Below are positions 41,398-50,318 of a DNA stretch of 64,000 bases, piece after piece. The translations under genes and the position numbers were made by a program. Each line of letters opens with the position of its first letter. Positions within the stretch are counted from its first letter, which is position 1. The notes beneath the pieces were generated by a model that saw only the letters and a list, made by a program, of their open reading frames with translations, searched no databases and was not told the DNA's origin. The DNA comes from Epilithonimonas xixisoli (lineage in GTDB: Bacteria; Bacteroidota; Bacteroidia; Flavobacteriales; Weeksellaceae): NCBI RefSeq assembly GCF_004365655.1, contig NZ_SOEO01000002.1, forward strand, positions 62,001 through 126,000, written 5' to 3'.

Positions 41398-41792
41398 AAC
41401 AACTTGATGCATATCTCGCTGTAATGGATGGCGAAGAACACGCTTTCTATCATCAATACAACAAAATTGATATGCTTAAAAATTGCATCGTGATTTTCGA
41501 TAATGACAATGCGGTTGCAATTGGAGCAATAAAAGAATTAGATTCAAAATCGATGGAAGTCAAAAGGATGTTCACACTTCCGGAGAAACGTGGAAAAGGT
41601 TTGGCTTCTAAAATTTTAACTGAATTAGAAACTTGGACTAAAGAATTAGGTTACGAAAAAACCATTCTTGAAACCGGAAAAAGACAAACCGAAGCGGTTG
41701 CTCTTTACAATAAATATGGATACAAAGTCATCCCTAATTACGGACAATACATTGGAATTGAGAATAGTATTTGTTTCGAAAAAGAATTATAA
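41346..41792 (+). CDS. GNAT family N-acetyltransferase
   Basis: 148 residues. GNAT motif A is VKRMFTLPEKRGKGLASKIL (acetyl-CoA pyrophosphate loop RGKGLA), followed by LGYEKTILETGKRQTEAVAL and the C-terminal YNKYGYKVIPNYGQY. The substrate is unknown. It overlaps the preceding gene by 52 bp in a different frame. A family F hairpin follows. Confidence 0.9.
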   Translation: MQTLRTTSENPDFQNLVKQLDAYLAVMDGEEHAFYHQYNKIDMLKNCIVIFDNDNAVAIGAIKELDSKSMEVKRMFTLPEKRGKGLASKILTELETWTKELGYEKTILETGKRQTEAVALYNKYGYKVIPNYGQYIGIENSICFEKEL

Positions 41793-41802
41793 ATTTATTT
41801 TC

Positions 41803-41873
41803 TCTCGCTGATTGTACAGATTTAGCTGATTATTAATATTAAAAAATCTGCAATTAGCTCAATCTGCGAGGAA
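41803..41873. repeat. Family F hairpin
   Basis: CTCGCTGATTG..CAGATTTAGCTGATT pairs imperfectly with AATCTGCAATTAGCTCAATC..GCGAG. Related copies lie at 58857-58930 and, as a half copy, near 55836. Confidence 0.65.
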
Positions 41874-41886
41874 CTAAAATCTTTAA

Positions 41887-43059
41887 TTAATTCCCAAATT
41901 GATAATCCAAAGGCAGCATTTTTGAAACATTCTGATTAGAAAAATGTTCTTCCAAAATTAATAAATCCGGTTCTGAAGTATTACCCTCAGGAAACACTTC
42001 AAACTCCAAAGCTTCGGGATGAAGGATTGAAGATTGTGTAGAAAATGTACTGGCTTTTACAAATTCGCCTTTCTTGATTTCGTAAAAATACTTTTGATAA
42101 TTCACCATCAACAAATCTTCGAAATCTAAAAACAATCTTCCATCTTTTCGTTTTGTAAACTCAGATTCTTTGATTTTTGTTTTGAGGATCGCCATTACAA
42201 ATTCGGGATTTTTACTTTTCTTCTGGGAAATAGCTTCTAACTCATCCGTCCAAGGAACGTTGGAGATTCTCTGAGCTTTCACAATTTCGAAATGGTCTTG
42301 AAGTTTTTGCAGTTCGACTTCTGTTGGGTATGAAGGATTTTTTATTCTTTTAGCGTGATTTACTATGAAACCTTCTTTCTCCAATTCGTTATGATAAAGA
42401 CTTCGCAGGAAATGCATCAGACTGCCTTTGTACGCATTCATCCGATTCAGAATGGTATTTTTCTTACTGTTATTTTCTTTAAAAAATGAAGTTCCAAGAT
42501 AGCTTGTCGTTTTCTTTTTATAATCTGCTTCAAAATTGATAAGATTGTACTGAATCGTGTAACCCAGATTCTTGTTTTCAATAATCAAAGTTTGTGGCGC
42601 TTTCACTTTCAGAAATTGATTTTTTCTGTCATAAGAAAACTTAAGCGTTCGTTGATTCTTAATCGTAGCTCCTTCCCTATCAAACCCAAGGAATTTGTCC
42701 AGAAAATAATTGATAAAATCTTTGTAATCCTGCTCTGTGTAAGGAATGATAACGACTTCGTCAATTTCTTTCTGAGGATTGATAATCACTTTTACAGTTT
42801 TTCCAATCGCTTGATTCAGTGGGAAAATATTGGTTTCGTAGTTGTCTTTTTGGAAGATTAGGTTTCCACTTTTCTGACCTTGAACATCCAGTTGGAAACT
42901 TCCGTCATTAATGGAAACTGTTGAAATCTTGGTTCCATCCAGATAGACATTGACATCAGAAATAGCTGAACCACTTTCAGTCTGGATTTTCCCTGAAATA
43001 GTCTGGGAATATAAAATTGAAAACCCGAAAACGAATATTAAAAACTGTAAAAACCTCAC
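41887..43059 (-). CDS. Exported carboxypeptidase-like regulatory domain protein
   Basis: 390 residues with a signal peptide (FLIFVFGFSILYSQ). Residues ~18-95 form a CarboxypepD_reg-like beta-sandwich (TISGKIQTESGSAISDVNVY, LDGTKISTVSINDGSFQLDV). The remaining ~280 residues are of unknown fold. Such proteins in Bacteroidota are periplasmic or outer-membrane associated; TonB-receptor N-termini use the same domain, but no barrel is present here. The upstream region holds a 21-bp minisatellite. Confidence 0.8.
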   Translation of the reverse strand: MRFLQFLIFVFGFSILYSQTISGKIQTESGSAISDVNVYLDGTKISTVSINDGSFQLDVQGQKSGNLIFQKDNYETNIFPLNQAIGKTVKVIINPQKEIDEVVIIPYTEQDYKDFINYFLDKFLGFDREGATIKNQRTLKFSYDRKNQFLKVKAPQTLIIENKNLGYTIQYNLINFEADYKKKTTSYLGTSFFKENNSKKNTILNRMNAYKGSLMHFLRSLYHNELEKEGFIVNHAKRIKNPSYPTEVELQKLQDHFEIVKAQRISNVPWTDELEAISQKKSKNPEFVMAILKTKIKESEFTKRKDGRLFLDFEDLLMVNYQKYFYEIKKGEFVKASTFSTQSSILHPEALEFEVFPEGNTSEPDLLILEEHFSNQNVSKMLPLDYQFGN

Positions 43060-43932
43060 GTGAAATATTTGAACTCCGAATTTAATAAATTAAAAAGGGA
43101 TTTCGCCACGCAAAATCCTTATAATCTCTTTTTAAATATTCAAAATGAAGAAATTTAAAGCAAATTAGTGAGGATTCATTATTCTTTCGGCTTAGATAAA
43201 CTTTTCGAAACACCCATACCACTGAAATGCAACAAATTGTACTTGATTGCCTTCACGGAGTGGTTGAACGCTTCAACGGAATGGTTGATTGTCTTCACGG
43301 AGCAGTTGATTGCCTCAACTAACTACTTGAACGCCTCAACTAAGTGGTTGATTGCTTCAACTAACTACTTGACTGCACCAACTAAATGGTTGAACGCCTC
43401 AACTGATTAGTTGAATGACATAACTAAGTAATTGACCACCTCAACTAAGCAGTTGGTTATGTCAACTGTACGATTGAACGCAATTAACAAATGTTTTTTT
43501 GCAACAACAGACTAATTGAATCCCTCGACTAAATAATTGAATCTAAGTTTTAAAATCCCAAAGGGATGACCTGTTAATAGAAAATAAAAATCCATCATCA
43601 CATTAAAGCTCCGTAGGAACGGTCTGCTATTGAATGTGATTAACAGGTCGCTCCTACGGAGCTTTTTGTATGTTTATATCTGATGTTGCTATTAACAGAT
43701 TACTCCGATGGAGCATTGCGAAAAAATTCTAAACAAATAATTTAATCTGAGTTGTTAAAATCCCAGCGGGATGAACTGTTAATAGAAGAATAAAAATCCA
43801 TCATCACATTAAAGCTCCGTTAGGAGCGACCTGATAAGAAATGTACTTCACAGGTCACTCCTACGGAGCTTTTTGTATGTTTATTTCTGATATTCTATTA
43901 ACAGATTGCTCCGATGGAGCATTGGGAAAAAT
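43060..43932. repeat. 873-bp repeat-filled intergenic region
   Basis: It contains a 15-unit 21-bp minisatellite (43240-43554) followed by a tandem duplication of a ~205-bp unit with family B palindromes (43552-43935). No protein gene is supported apart from the heptad-encoding frame discussed in findings. Confidence 0.8.
43240..43554. repeat. 21-bp minisatellite, about 15 units
   Basis: Successive 21-mers read like TGGTTGATTGCCTCAACTAA, beginning TRSTTGA and with CAAC near the end. Units are imperfect but keep exact 21-bp phase through 43554. The + frame gives heptads such as WLNASTE, WLIASTN and YLNASTK until a TAG at 43408-43410. Confidence 0.85.
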
Positions 43933-43935
43933 TTA
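43552..43935. repeat. Tandem duplication of a ~205-bp family B unit
   Basis: Copy 1 starts at 43552 and copy 2 at 43757. Each runs: AAAATCCCA, GGGATGA..CTGTTAATAG, AATCCATCATCACATTAAAG, CTCCGT.AGGA, then CTCCTACGGAGCTTTTTGTA and ATTACTCCGATGGAGCATTG-like ends. Differences include a one-base insertion in the palindrome of copy 2. The second copy ends at the 3' end of ygiD. Confidence 0.85.
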
Positions 43936-44760
43936 TCCTATTCTTAATGACGTCATACTTAATGAGCCACCAATTAACGAGTCATTGAATAATGATAATT
44001 CTTCTGATTTCTCCTTCAAACCAAGATTGTAAATTAGTGGTAGAAAATGGTCAGGAGTCGGAACTGCTTGTTGTAAAAACGAACCTTGCTTTTGATAATC
44101 AATTAACTTTTGGAAATCGTCGTCCAAAAGCCAATTGTTGGTTTTCTCTCGAGCTTCGATTGCCCAATCCCAGCCAGCTCCAACGGTATCGATATTTTTC
44201 CAGTCGATTAGTCGAAGATTATGAACAATGTTTCCACTTCCAATTATCAGAATTCCTTTTTCGCGGAGTTTGGATAATTTCTTTGCTAAGTCAAAGTGAT
44301 ACTGTGGTGGTTTTGTATAATCAATACTCAGCTGAATCACCGGAATATCTGCATCGGGATAAAGATGCCGAAGAACCGACCACGCGCCGTGGTCCAATCC
44401 CCAATTGTGGTCTTCTTCTACCAAAACAGGAGACAATAATTCTGCAGTTTCCTTTGCCAATTCTGGATTTCCTTTTGCGGGATATTGAACATCAAACAAA
44501 GCTTGCGGAAAACCTCCAAAATCGTGAATGGTCTTCGGAAGTTCCATTGCTGTGACAAATGTTCCGTCGGTAAACCAATGTGCCGAAATGCAAATGATGG
44601 CATTCGGTTTCGGGATCTCTTTGCTGATGTTTCGGAAACCTTGCACAAAGATATTTTCTTCGATGGCGTTCATCGGAGAGCCGTGCCCGAGGAAAAGGGC
44701 TGGCATTTTTTGTGTGGTTTTGAAGTTATCGGAGATGTTGGAAAGGTCGTTGAGGTTCAT
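43933..44760 (-). CDS. ygiD: 4,5-DOPA dioxygenase extradiol family protein (YgiD)
   Basis: 275 residues. Motifs: PALFLGHGSPMNAIE (metal His), ICISAHWFTDG (His), DHGAWSVLRHLYPDADIPVI and GSGNIVHNLRLI. This LigB-like fold uses a divalent metal to open catechol rings; YgiD acts on DOPA. It lies next to the left end of the Mu-like element; its promoter side faces the element. Confidence 0.93.
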   Translation of the reverse strand: MNLNDLSNISDNFKTTQKMPALFLGHGSPMNAIEENIFVQGFRNISKEIPKPNAIICISAHWFTDGTFVTAMELPKTIHDFGGFPQALFDVQYPAKGNPELAKETAELLSPVLVEEDHNWGLDHGAWSVLRHLYPDADIPVIQLSIDYTKPPQYHFDLAKKLSKLREKGILIIGSGNIVHNLRLIDWKNIDTVGAGWDWAIEAREKTNNWLLDDDFQKLIDYQKQGSFLQQAVPTPDHFLPLIYNLGLKEKSEELSLFNDSLIGGSLSMTSLRIG

Positions 44761-45480
44761 TTTTTTTTGTAAAAAGTAAAATGGATTGATGTAAAATGTA
44801 TTTTCAAATCTTTTTTTTACCCCAACCCTTCCTTCGACTCCGCTCAGGATGACAAGAGAAAATGATTTGAAAATTTCATTAAAATTACTTCCTCCATTTA
44901 TTATGGGGATAGCTAAATGTAAATAAATGATTAGAATATAAAAAAGCCAAAAAAAGCCTTTATTAATAGGGTTTCAAACCAAAAAAGCCAAAAATAGAGG
45001 ATTGCGCAAAATGTAAATTTTTTGAAATCTAATACCATTTACTACAGTTTTTATACTATTAAAAAGCCATAATAAACCATCTTTTAAACGATATAAGATT
45101 GTATTACCTTTTAGCAGTCTTATTGTACTATACAAAGCCTATTAACGTTGTTTTTAGGCTTTATCTTTTGCTGATTTTTACCAGTTTTCCGAGTTGTCTC
45201 AAAATCCTGCTTATTTATTCTAAAAGTATAGTGCATTAACGCTTGGGTTAACACTTGCATTAACAAAGTATAGTTTTTAAACATTATCAAAACAAACTAT
45301 AATCAACAAAAAAATATACAAAAAAGCACAAAAACGCCATCAAATGAAAGATAATTACAATAGCTAGCATCTTGTAAAAGCTATTAAATCGCTGTTTGTT
45401 AAGCTTTTAAATGAGATTTAATAGAGGAGTCAAAGTAAAAGTGATGTGTATTGCGCTTGTAGCAAGTCAGTATAATGTAA
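44761..45480. promoter_or_regulatory. Left end and control region of the Mu-like element
   Basis: 720 bp without a gene. A host family E piece (CCTTCGACTCCGCTCAGGAT) lies at 44832, so the element starts to its right. From 44941 come several AAAAGCC sites (44943, 44953, 44983, 45062, 45134) and one inverted GGCTTT (45157), candidate transposase-binding sites. At 45224-45275 a direct repeat AAAGTATAGT flanks GCATTAAC..GTTAAC..GCATTAAC, a candidate operator cluster. Confidence 0.5.
45224..45275. promoter_or_regulatory. Operator-like cluster upstream of the phage repressor
   Basis: AAAGTATAGT occurs twice, 41 bp apart, flanking GCATTAAC, GTTAAC and GCATTAAC. Repeats of this kind are typical binding sites of phage repressors; the assignment is inference. 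Confidence 0.4.
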
Positions 45481-46077
45481 TTAGTCAAACAATTTATCTA
45501 ATTCAAAAGTTATATCAAGTTCCAAAACTTCATCCGCTTTTATAATGAGATTATTGACGAAGCCAAATAAATCTTCTCTAACTAAAAATTCTAAATGGTT
45601 ATAAGTCTCTAAATCCAACGCCGTTTTACCCATTCCTACATTCTCATATTCCTTATTTAGCTTATCGTAAAAAAGTATCTTTTTCTTTTCTTGTTGGGAG
45701 AACTTGTAATTATTCTTTATCAAAATTCTGCCTAAAACATAAATAAACTTTATGTTATCATTTAATAAAAGTGTTAAATCTTTTGCCTTGAAATACTGAG
45801 CATTAATCAAACTTTTTAATGATTCGTCTTTGTGGTTTTCTTCCTCACTACGATTTTCCATTTCTCCAAATCCAGTTATTAACCAAATAGGATTTATTTC
45901 AGGGTATTTAAGTAAAATTTCCGCCACTGATTTCGAATTTAAATCACTTTCCTTAGATTTTCCTGTAAAGTTACTATACTTCAATCCAGTTTTTCTAAAA
46001 AATTCTTGCTTGCTAACTTCTTTATTTTCAGCTATATGCAATACCCTGTCTTTGATAGTAGGTAAAATAATACTCAT
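45481..46077 (-). CDS. CI-type phage repressor
   Basis: 198 residues. The N-terminal HTH reads IKDRVLHIAENKEVSKQEFF, then RKTGLKYSNFTGKSKESDLN, followed by EILLKYPEINPIWLITGFGE, the typical ending of Bacteroidota phage repressor HTH domains. The C-terminal ~110 residues are helical and lack S24 peptidase residues, so it is not an obvious self-cleaving repressor. It is divergent from the Cro/Ner-like gene and transposition genes, with the early promoter between them. Confidence 0.85.
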   Translation of the reverse strand: MSIILPTIKDRVLHIAENKEVSKQEFFRKTGLKYSNFTGKSKESDLNSKSVAEILLKYPEINPIWLITGFGEMENRSEEENHKDESLKSLINAQYFKAKDLTLLLNDNIKFIYVLGRILIKNNYKFSQQEKKKILFYDKLNKEYENVGMGKTALDLETYNHLEFLVREDLFGFVNNLIIKADEVLELDITFELDKLFD

Positions 46078-46080
46078 TTA

Positions 46081-46113
46081 TTTGTTAGTTAGGTAAAATT
46101 TATTCTATATTTG
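46081..46113 (+). promoter_or_regulatory. Early promoter of the Mu-like element
   Basis: TTTG at 46081-46084 and TATATTTG at 46106-46113, spaced 21 bp, match the Bacteroidota -33/-7 pattern. It drives the rightward Cro/Ner-A-B genes, and its -33 box begins 4 bp from the repressor start codon. Confidence 0.7.
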
Positions 46114-46136
46114 CTCTGTACTTAACATTTAATAAA

Positions 46137-46340
46137 ATGCAAAATAACAAGAAAATTACCGATTTAAAAAACAATCTACCTCTTGGAGGTATGGTTGCAC
46201 TTTCAAAAAGAACCGGACTGACTACCAGAACCATTGATAATATTTTCAAAGGTAAAAAATGTAGAATGAATAACAAGATGAAAGTGATTACAGAAGCTGA
46301 AAAAATAATTACTGAATATAAAGCAGTTACTGAGGACTAA
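46137..46340 (+). CDS. Cro/Ner-like DNA-binding protein
   Basis: 67 residues. An HTH-like core is GGMVALSKRTGLTTRTIDNI followed by the basic FKGKKCRMNNKMK. Position and size match Ner/Cro proteins that shut down early transcription in Mu-like phages. It is the first gene after the early promoter. Confidence 0.75.
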   Translation: MQNNKKITDLKNNLPLGGMVALSKRTGLTTRTIDNIFKGKKCRMNNKMKVITEAEKIITEYKAVTED

Positions 46341-46357
46341 CATTAAAACATTCCCAA

Positions 46358-46495
46358 TGAAAAAAATCCATACACAAACAACAACTACACATTACGCATT
46401 GTACAGCAATTGCATCGAAGAAAGAACAAAGCATATTTGTTTTTGGGGCTTACTTGCTTTCACTACAAGAAGAATTTACAATAATAAAATATTAG
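46358..46495 (+). CDS. Small ORF before the transposase gene
   Basis: A 45-residue frame (begins MKKIHTQTQLHITHC) fills the gap between the Ner-like gene and transposase A and ends 4 bp before the A start. Tight spacing argues for a real gene, but composition is uninformative. Confidence 0.35.
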
Positions 46496-46499
46496 TGTG

Positions 46500-48578
46500 A
46501 TGCCGAAATTTTGGAACAACACCGACAAAGTCGCTGTAACAGTTGCTGAACTGGTTCCTGAATTTTGGAGCAGTCAAAATGTTTTATCAGCAACTGTAAG
46601 CCGTGACAGAAATAAACAGTACGGAATCAAAGCCCTGCAACGTGGTGGAGGTAAGAAAATGAAGCTCATCATAGATTTTGATTCTCTTCCCGAACACGTT
46701 CAAAAGCTTTTGGGAGATCCACGCAAAGTAGAGCATAATCTACAGAATTATTACAGAACAGATTCCAATGCTGTAGATTTTTACACGATGTTTAGAAGAC
46801 CAGACGGTAATTCTCTGATACCAGCAGAACAACAGCGATATATTACAAATAGTAGCATTATGACAGCACTGATACAATTACGAGAAAATCACATAATAGA
46901 AAGGATAAAGCTTAATATGTCGCTGAAAGGAATCAATACAATTTTGTGCAATGAGAGCAATAGTTTTAATGAATATCTGGAAAGAAAGAAAATGCCGACT
47001 CACAACCTGCCAACACACCCAACGAGATTTAAAGAAGCTTTAAAAGCCTTTGATACCGAATTTAAATACAACGGAAAAACATTCCAATACAACTATTTGT
47101 CAATCATCAAAGATGTGGACGGAAAACGCAAGGCAAATTCTTTGAAAGTAGACGATAGGGTTTTAACCATTTTAAACGGTCTTTTTACAACTATGAAACA
47201 CAAACCTAGCCTATCCGAAATACATCGAGCTTATGACGCTTTTCTAAATGGTTATGCACAGGTTTACAATGAAGATACTGGAGAGGTCTATGATCCCAAA
47301 GAATATCCAACGCTTTCAGAAAGTACCGTAAAAGTTTATTTGATGAAATGGGAAAACAAATCCGCTTCCTACAAACAGAGATCCGGAAACCGTCAGAAAT
47401 ATATGTCACAATTCAAACCACATCATCAATTGGAACATCCAAAGTTTGCCGGATCAATTATATCCATTGATGACAGGAATCCACCTTTCAAAGATCTTAC
47501 AGGAAAAAGAGTGTGGTTCTACAATGGGATTGATCTAGCATCAGAATGTTTTACGGTCTTTGTTTACGGAAAATCAAAAGAGGGAATTATCACTAATTTT
47601 TATCGCCAGCTGATACGGAACTACACGGAATGGGGTTTGAATCTACCTTATGAACTTGAAGCCGAAAACTCATTAAATAGCAGTTTTACGAATACTTTTC
47701 TGCAAGATGGGTATATGTTCCAAAATGTAAGAATCGAAGCAAATAACGCAAGAGGTAAAAGAATTGAGCGATATTTTGGGGCGCTACGATATGGAATAGA
47801 AAAAAAACGTGATGGATGGTTAGCCCGTCCTACAGCAAAATCAGAATCTAACCAGTCTAATTCTGAAAATGTTCCGATGATTCCATACGATGAAATTATT
47901 GAGAACGGAATCGAAGATCTTTTTGAATGGAACAATTCGCCACATTCAAATGATCCCACAAAAACACGCTGGGAGTATTTCTTGGACAATCAGCATCCGG
48001 AATTGAAGCCGACAAATTGGCAGGCAATTTTGCCACATCTGGGATATCCACAAAAAACATCTTGTAACAGAGGGTACATCAAACTGCAAGGAAAAGACAG
48101 AGCAATTGCAATGAATGGCGAAATCTGTTTAGGGAATGATCTGATCACAGCTCTCAAAACAATTGAAGGAAAGGAGATTGATGTTTTTTGGCTGGATGAC
48201 AATTCCGGAAATGTCCTAAAAGCATTAGCGTACTATCAAGGTAGATTTATTTGCGAGGTGCAGGAAATGCCGAAATACAACAGGGCAAAATTGGAAAGAA
48301 CTCCAGAACAGGACAAAGCTAGAGAACTACAATCTGCATACGTTGCAAGCGTTGAGGGCTTCATAAGATTGCAGGAACGAAAACTGCAAAGAATCAACAT
48401 CATTCACCAGCCAAAGCCACAGCTAAAGAACGGTTTTTTTATTCCAGGAATGGAGCGTAAAAAAAACTTTATTCCATTAGATCCGGAAACTGTAGAAATT
48501 GTTGATACGCCAGATGATAATTTCTTTCCTACAATACAACCCAACAGCATCAGCTGGAAAAACAAGTTTTTACATTAA
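46500..48578 (+). CDS. MuA-like DDE transposase
   Basis: 692 residues from ATG 46500 (a GTG at 46497 is adjacent). The N-terminal DNA-binding region reads KVAVTVAELVPEFW..YGIKALQRGGGKK. The RNase-H-like core has GSIISIDDRNPPFK (Asp324/325), LPYELEAENSLNSSF (Glu387/389) and GKRIERYFGALRY (Glu423). The second acidic residue is Glu rather than Asp, with 35 residues between Glu387 and Glu423. It integrates and replicatively transposes the element. It is followed after 16 bp by the MuB-like ATPase. Confidence 0.92.
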   Translation: MPKFWNNTDKVAVTVAELVPEFWSSQNVLSATVSRDRNKQYGIKALQRGGGKKMKLIIDFDSLPEHVQKLLGDPRKVEHNLQNYYRTDSNAVDFYTMFRRPDGNSLIPAEQQRYITNSSIMTALIQLRENHIIERIKLNMSLKGINTILCNESNSFNEYLERKKMPTHNLPTHPTRFKEALKAFDTEFKYNGKTFQYNYLSIIKDVDGKRKANSLKVDDRVLTILNGLFTTMKHKPSLSEIHRAYDAFLNGYAQVYNEDTGEVYDPKEYPTLSESTVKVYLMKWENKSASYKQRSGNRQKYMSQFKPHHQLEHPKFAGSIISIDDRNPPFKDLTGKRVWFYNGIDLASECFTVFVYGKSKEGIITNFYRQLIRNYTEWGLNLPYELEAENSLNSSFTNTFLQDGYMFQNVRIEANNARGKRIERYFGALRYGIEKKRDGWLARPTAKSESNQSNSENVPMIPYDEIIENGIEDLFEWNNSPHSNDPTKTRWEYFLDNQHPELKPTNWQAILPHLGYPQKTSCNRGYIKLQGKDRAIAMNGEICLGNDLITALKTIEGKEIDVFWLDDNSGNVLKALAYYQGRFICEVQEMPKYNRAKLERTPEQDKARELQSAYVASVEGFIRLQERKLQRINIIHQPKPQLKNGFFIPGMERKKNFIPLDPETVEIVDTPDDNFFPTIQPNSISWKNKFLH

Positions 48579-48594
48579 TCTTTAATCGTTCACT

Positions 48595-49470
48595 ATGATA
48601 ACATCAGAATACAAAAACAACGTGAGAACGGCTTTATTAAACCGTCGTCCAAACTTTGGCGGAACTAATGCCCAATTTGCAAAGATTTACGGAATCTCTG
48701 GAGCAATCTACAGCAGGCTTCAAAGTGGAGAAACTGAAAAGATTATTTCAGACAGTCAATGGATTCAGATCGGTAGAGAACTAGAAATAAATACACGCAA
48801 ATCCAACTGGAAAATAGTTAGAACAAAGGTTTATACCGAAATAGAAGATAGCATAAATTTTTGCCAGATGTACAGCAGTTCTATGGTTCTGGTGGATGAT
48901 TGCGGAATCGGAAAAACTTGTAGCGCAAAGAATATTGTAAAATCGCTTACCAATGGTTTCTATATCGATTGTTCACAGGCAAAAAGCAAACAGCAATTTG
49001 TAAAGCTTTTGGCTAAAACTATTGGACTGGATAATAAAGGAAAATATATTGATGTAAAATCAAACTTAAAATATTACCTCAATCAATTGGATCATCCTAT
49101 AATCATATTGGATGAAGCCGGAGACCTAGAATATACCGCCTTTTTAGAACTGAAAGAATTCTGGAATGCTACAGACGGTTTTTGCGGATGGTTTATGATG
49201 GGTGCTGATGGATTAAAGGCAAAAATTGAAAAAGGAATCAATTCTAAAAAAGTTGGTTTTGCGGAAATTTTCAGCCGTTTTTCTGATGAATATATACGCA
49301 TAACACCAAATGGAATTGCAGATAAAAAAGCTTTCAGACAGGAACTATTACAACAGGTGGCAAATGCCAACAGTTCCGGAACTATTCCAATTGATACACT
49401 CGTAAAAAAATGTTTAGACAAAGAAACAACACTTAGACACTTAGATACTTTACTAAAAATTAGTGCATAA
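48595..49470 (+). CDS. MuB-like AAA ATPase (transposition helper)
   Basis: 291 residues. An N-terminal HTH-like part (GGTNAQFAKIYGISGAIYSR) is followed by the P-loop VLVDDCGIGKTCSAKN and Walker B HPIIILDEAGDL. In Mu, B binds target DNA, stimulates A and gives target immunity. The P-loop has Asp where Gly or Ala is usual at its first position. It starts 16 bp after transposase A. Confidence 0.9.
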   Translation: MITSEYKNNVRTALLNRRPNFGGTNAQFAKIYGISGAIYSRLQSGETEKIISDSQWIQIGRELEINTRKSNWKIVRTKVYTEIEDSINFCQMYSSSMVLVDDCGIGKTCSAKNIVKSLTNGFYIDCSQAKSKQQFVKLLAKTIGLDNKGKYIDVKSNLKYYLNQLDHPIIILDEAGDLEYTAFLELKEFWNATDGFCGWFMMGADGLKAKIEKGINSKKVGFAEIFSRFSDEYIRITPNGIADKKAFRQELLQQVANANSSGTIPIDTLVKKCLDKETTLRHLDTLLKISA

Positions 49471-49501
49471 AAATTAACAAATAACTTATAATCTTCCCAA
49501 A

Positions 49502-49744
49502 ATGATTACACAGCCACAATTTACACCGGACTCACTCAAACAGTTACAGAGTATATCAGAACATTCTGATGAGACTTTCAGAGATTTTGCCAAATCACTT
49601 GATACTCTGTTTTATGAATCAGTTTTAAAATCTCTACATAAAAATGAAAATTTAGCGGTTACATCGGGTGATGTGTTTCATTTTATGCAGATCAAAGAAA
49701 TATTGGAAATACTACATATCACATTTAATCAAACCAAACAATAA
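49502..49744 (+). CDS. Hypothetical protein of the Mu-like early region
   Basis: 80 residues, acidic and helical (QLQSISEHSDETFRDFAKSL), no recognised domain. It follows the MuB-like gene by 31 bp and precedes the next small gene by 8 bp, so it is in the early operon. Confidence 0.6.
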   Translation: MITQPQFTPDSLKQLQSISEHSDETFRDFAKSLDTLFYESVLKSLHKNENLAVTSGDVFHFMQIKEILEILHITFNQTKQ

Positions 49745-49752
49745 TTAAAAAA

Positions 49753-50214
49753 ATGGCAATGAACAAAAAATCAGCAACACAGACAAAGGCACAGGAAATT
49801 TTTCAAATTTTACCTTTGAAAAAGACTATGCACATCAAAAAGAATGAACCAGAAGTTTACAAAGCAATTTTCAGTAATGATGCTCTTTTAGATGCAAATA
49901 TTCTAAATGATTTCATTGATAGGTATCAACCAGAAGTTAATATATCAGAGAGGGCACGACACGTGTTTTCTAGGTTACCACTGCTTAAACAAACAATAAT
50001 TAAAACCAGTGAGCCTAAAATGTATGAAGCGTTGTTTAATGATAAAAATGATACTGCATTATTAAAAGAGTTTTTGAGCAAATATGAGCCACTAAATGAA
50101 AAGGTTACAAGCATGCAAGAACTGGAGAAACTATCATTAGAAGATCAATTAGCATTCAAAAATAATTTTCCGGATGATTATAAAAAAATAATCTCGACAG
50201 AACCAAAACAGTAA
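49753..50214 (+). CDS. Hypothetical protein with threefold internal repeat
   Basis: 153 residues. Two clear repeats, LPLKKTMHIKKNEPEVYKAI and LPLLKQTIIKTSEPKMYEAL, are each followed by a segment like LNDFIDRYQPE / LKEFLSKYEPL. A third, shorter one reads LSLEDQLAFKNNFPDDYKKI. The protein is probably an all-helical solenoid. No function recognised. It ends before a terminator at 50261. Confidence 0.6.
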   Translation: MAMNKKSATQTKAQEIFQILPLKKTMHIKKNEPEVYKAIFSNDALLDANILNDFIDRYQPEVNISERARHVFSRLPLLKQTIIKTSEPKMYEALFNDKNDTALLKEFLSKYEPLNEKVTSMQELEKLSLEDQLAFKNNFPDDYKKIISTEPKQ

Positions 50215-50260
50215 AAATAAAAAACTTCTCACAACCACTTTTAAAACGCCAGTAGGCTAC

Positions 50261-50288
50261 AGCAATCCCAATTGTTGGGATTGCTTTT
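50261..50288 (+). terminator. Terminator of the Mu-like early operon
   Basis: Perfect stem AGCAATCCCAA / TTGGGATTGCT with a 3-nt loop and T-run. Confidence 0.85.
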
Positions 50289-50318
50289 AAATCAAAAATT
50301 AATTCTAAAAATATATCA

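Noticed and set aside
43168-43410. 80-codon ORF of WLNAST heptads as a firm gene
   Set aside because: Begins at a weak GTG, lies wholly in the minisatellite region and has no clear promoter; kept only as a possibility in findings.
43240-43554. Possible CRISPR array
   Set aside because: Units are 21 bp, contiguous and imperfect with no unique spacers; no cas genes are present.
43992-44555. 187-codon rightward ORF
   Set aside because: Antisense shadow of ygiD, whose dioxygenase motifs are clear on the minus strand.
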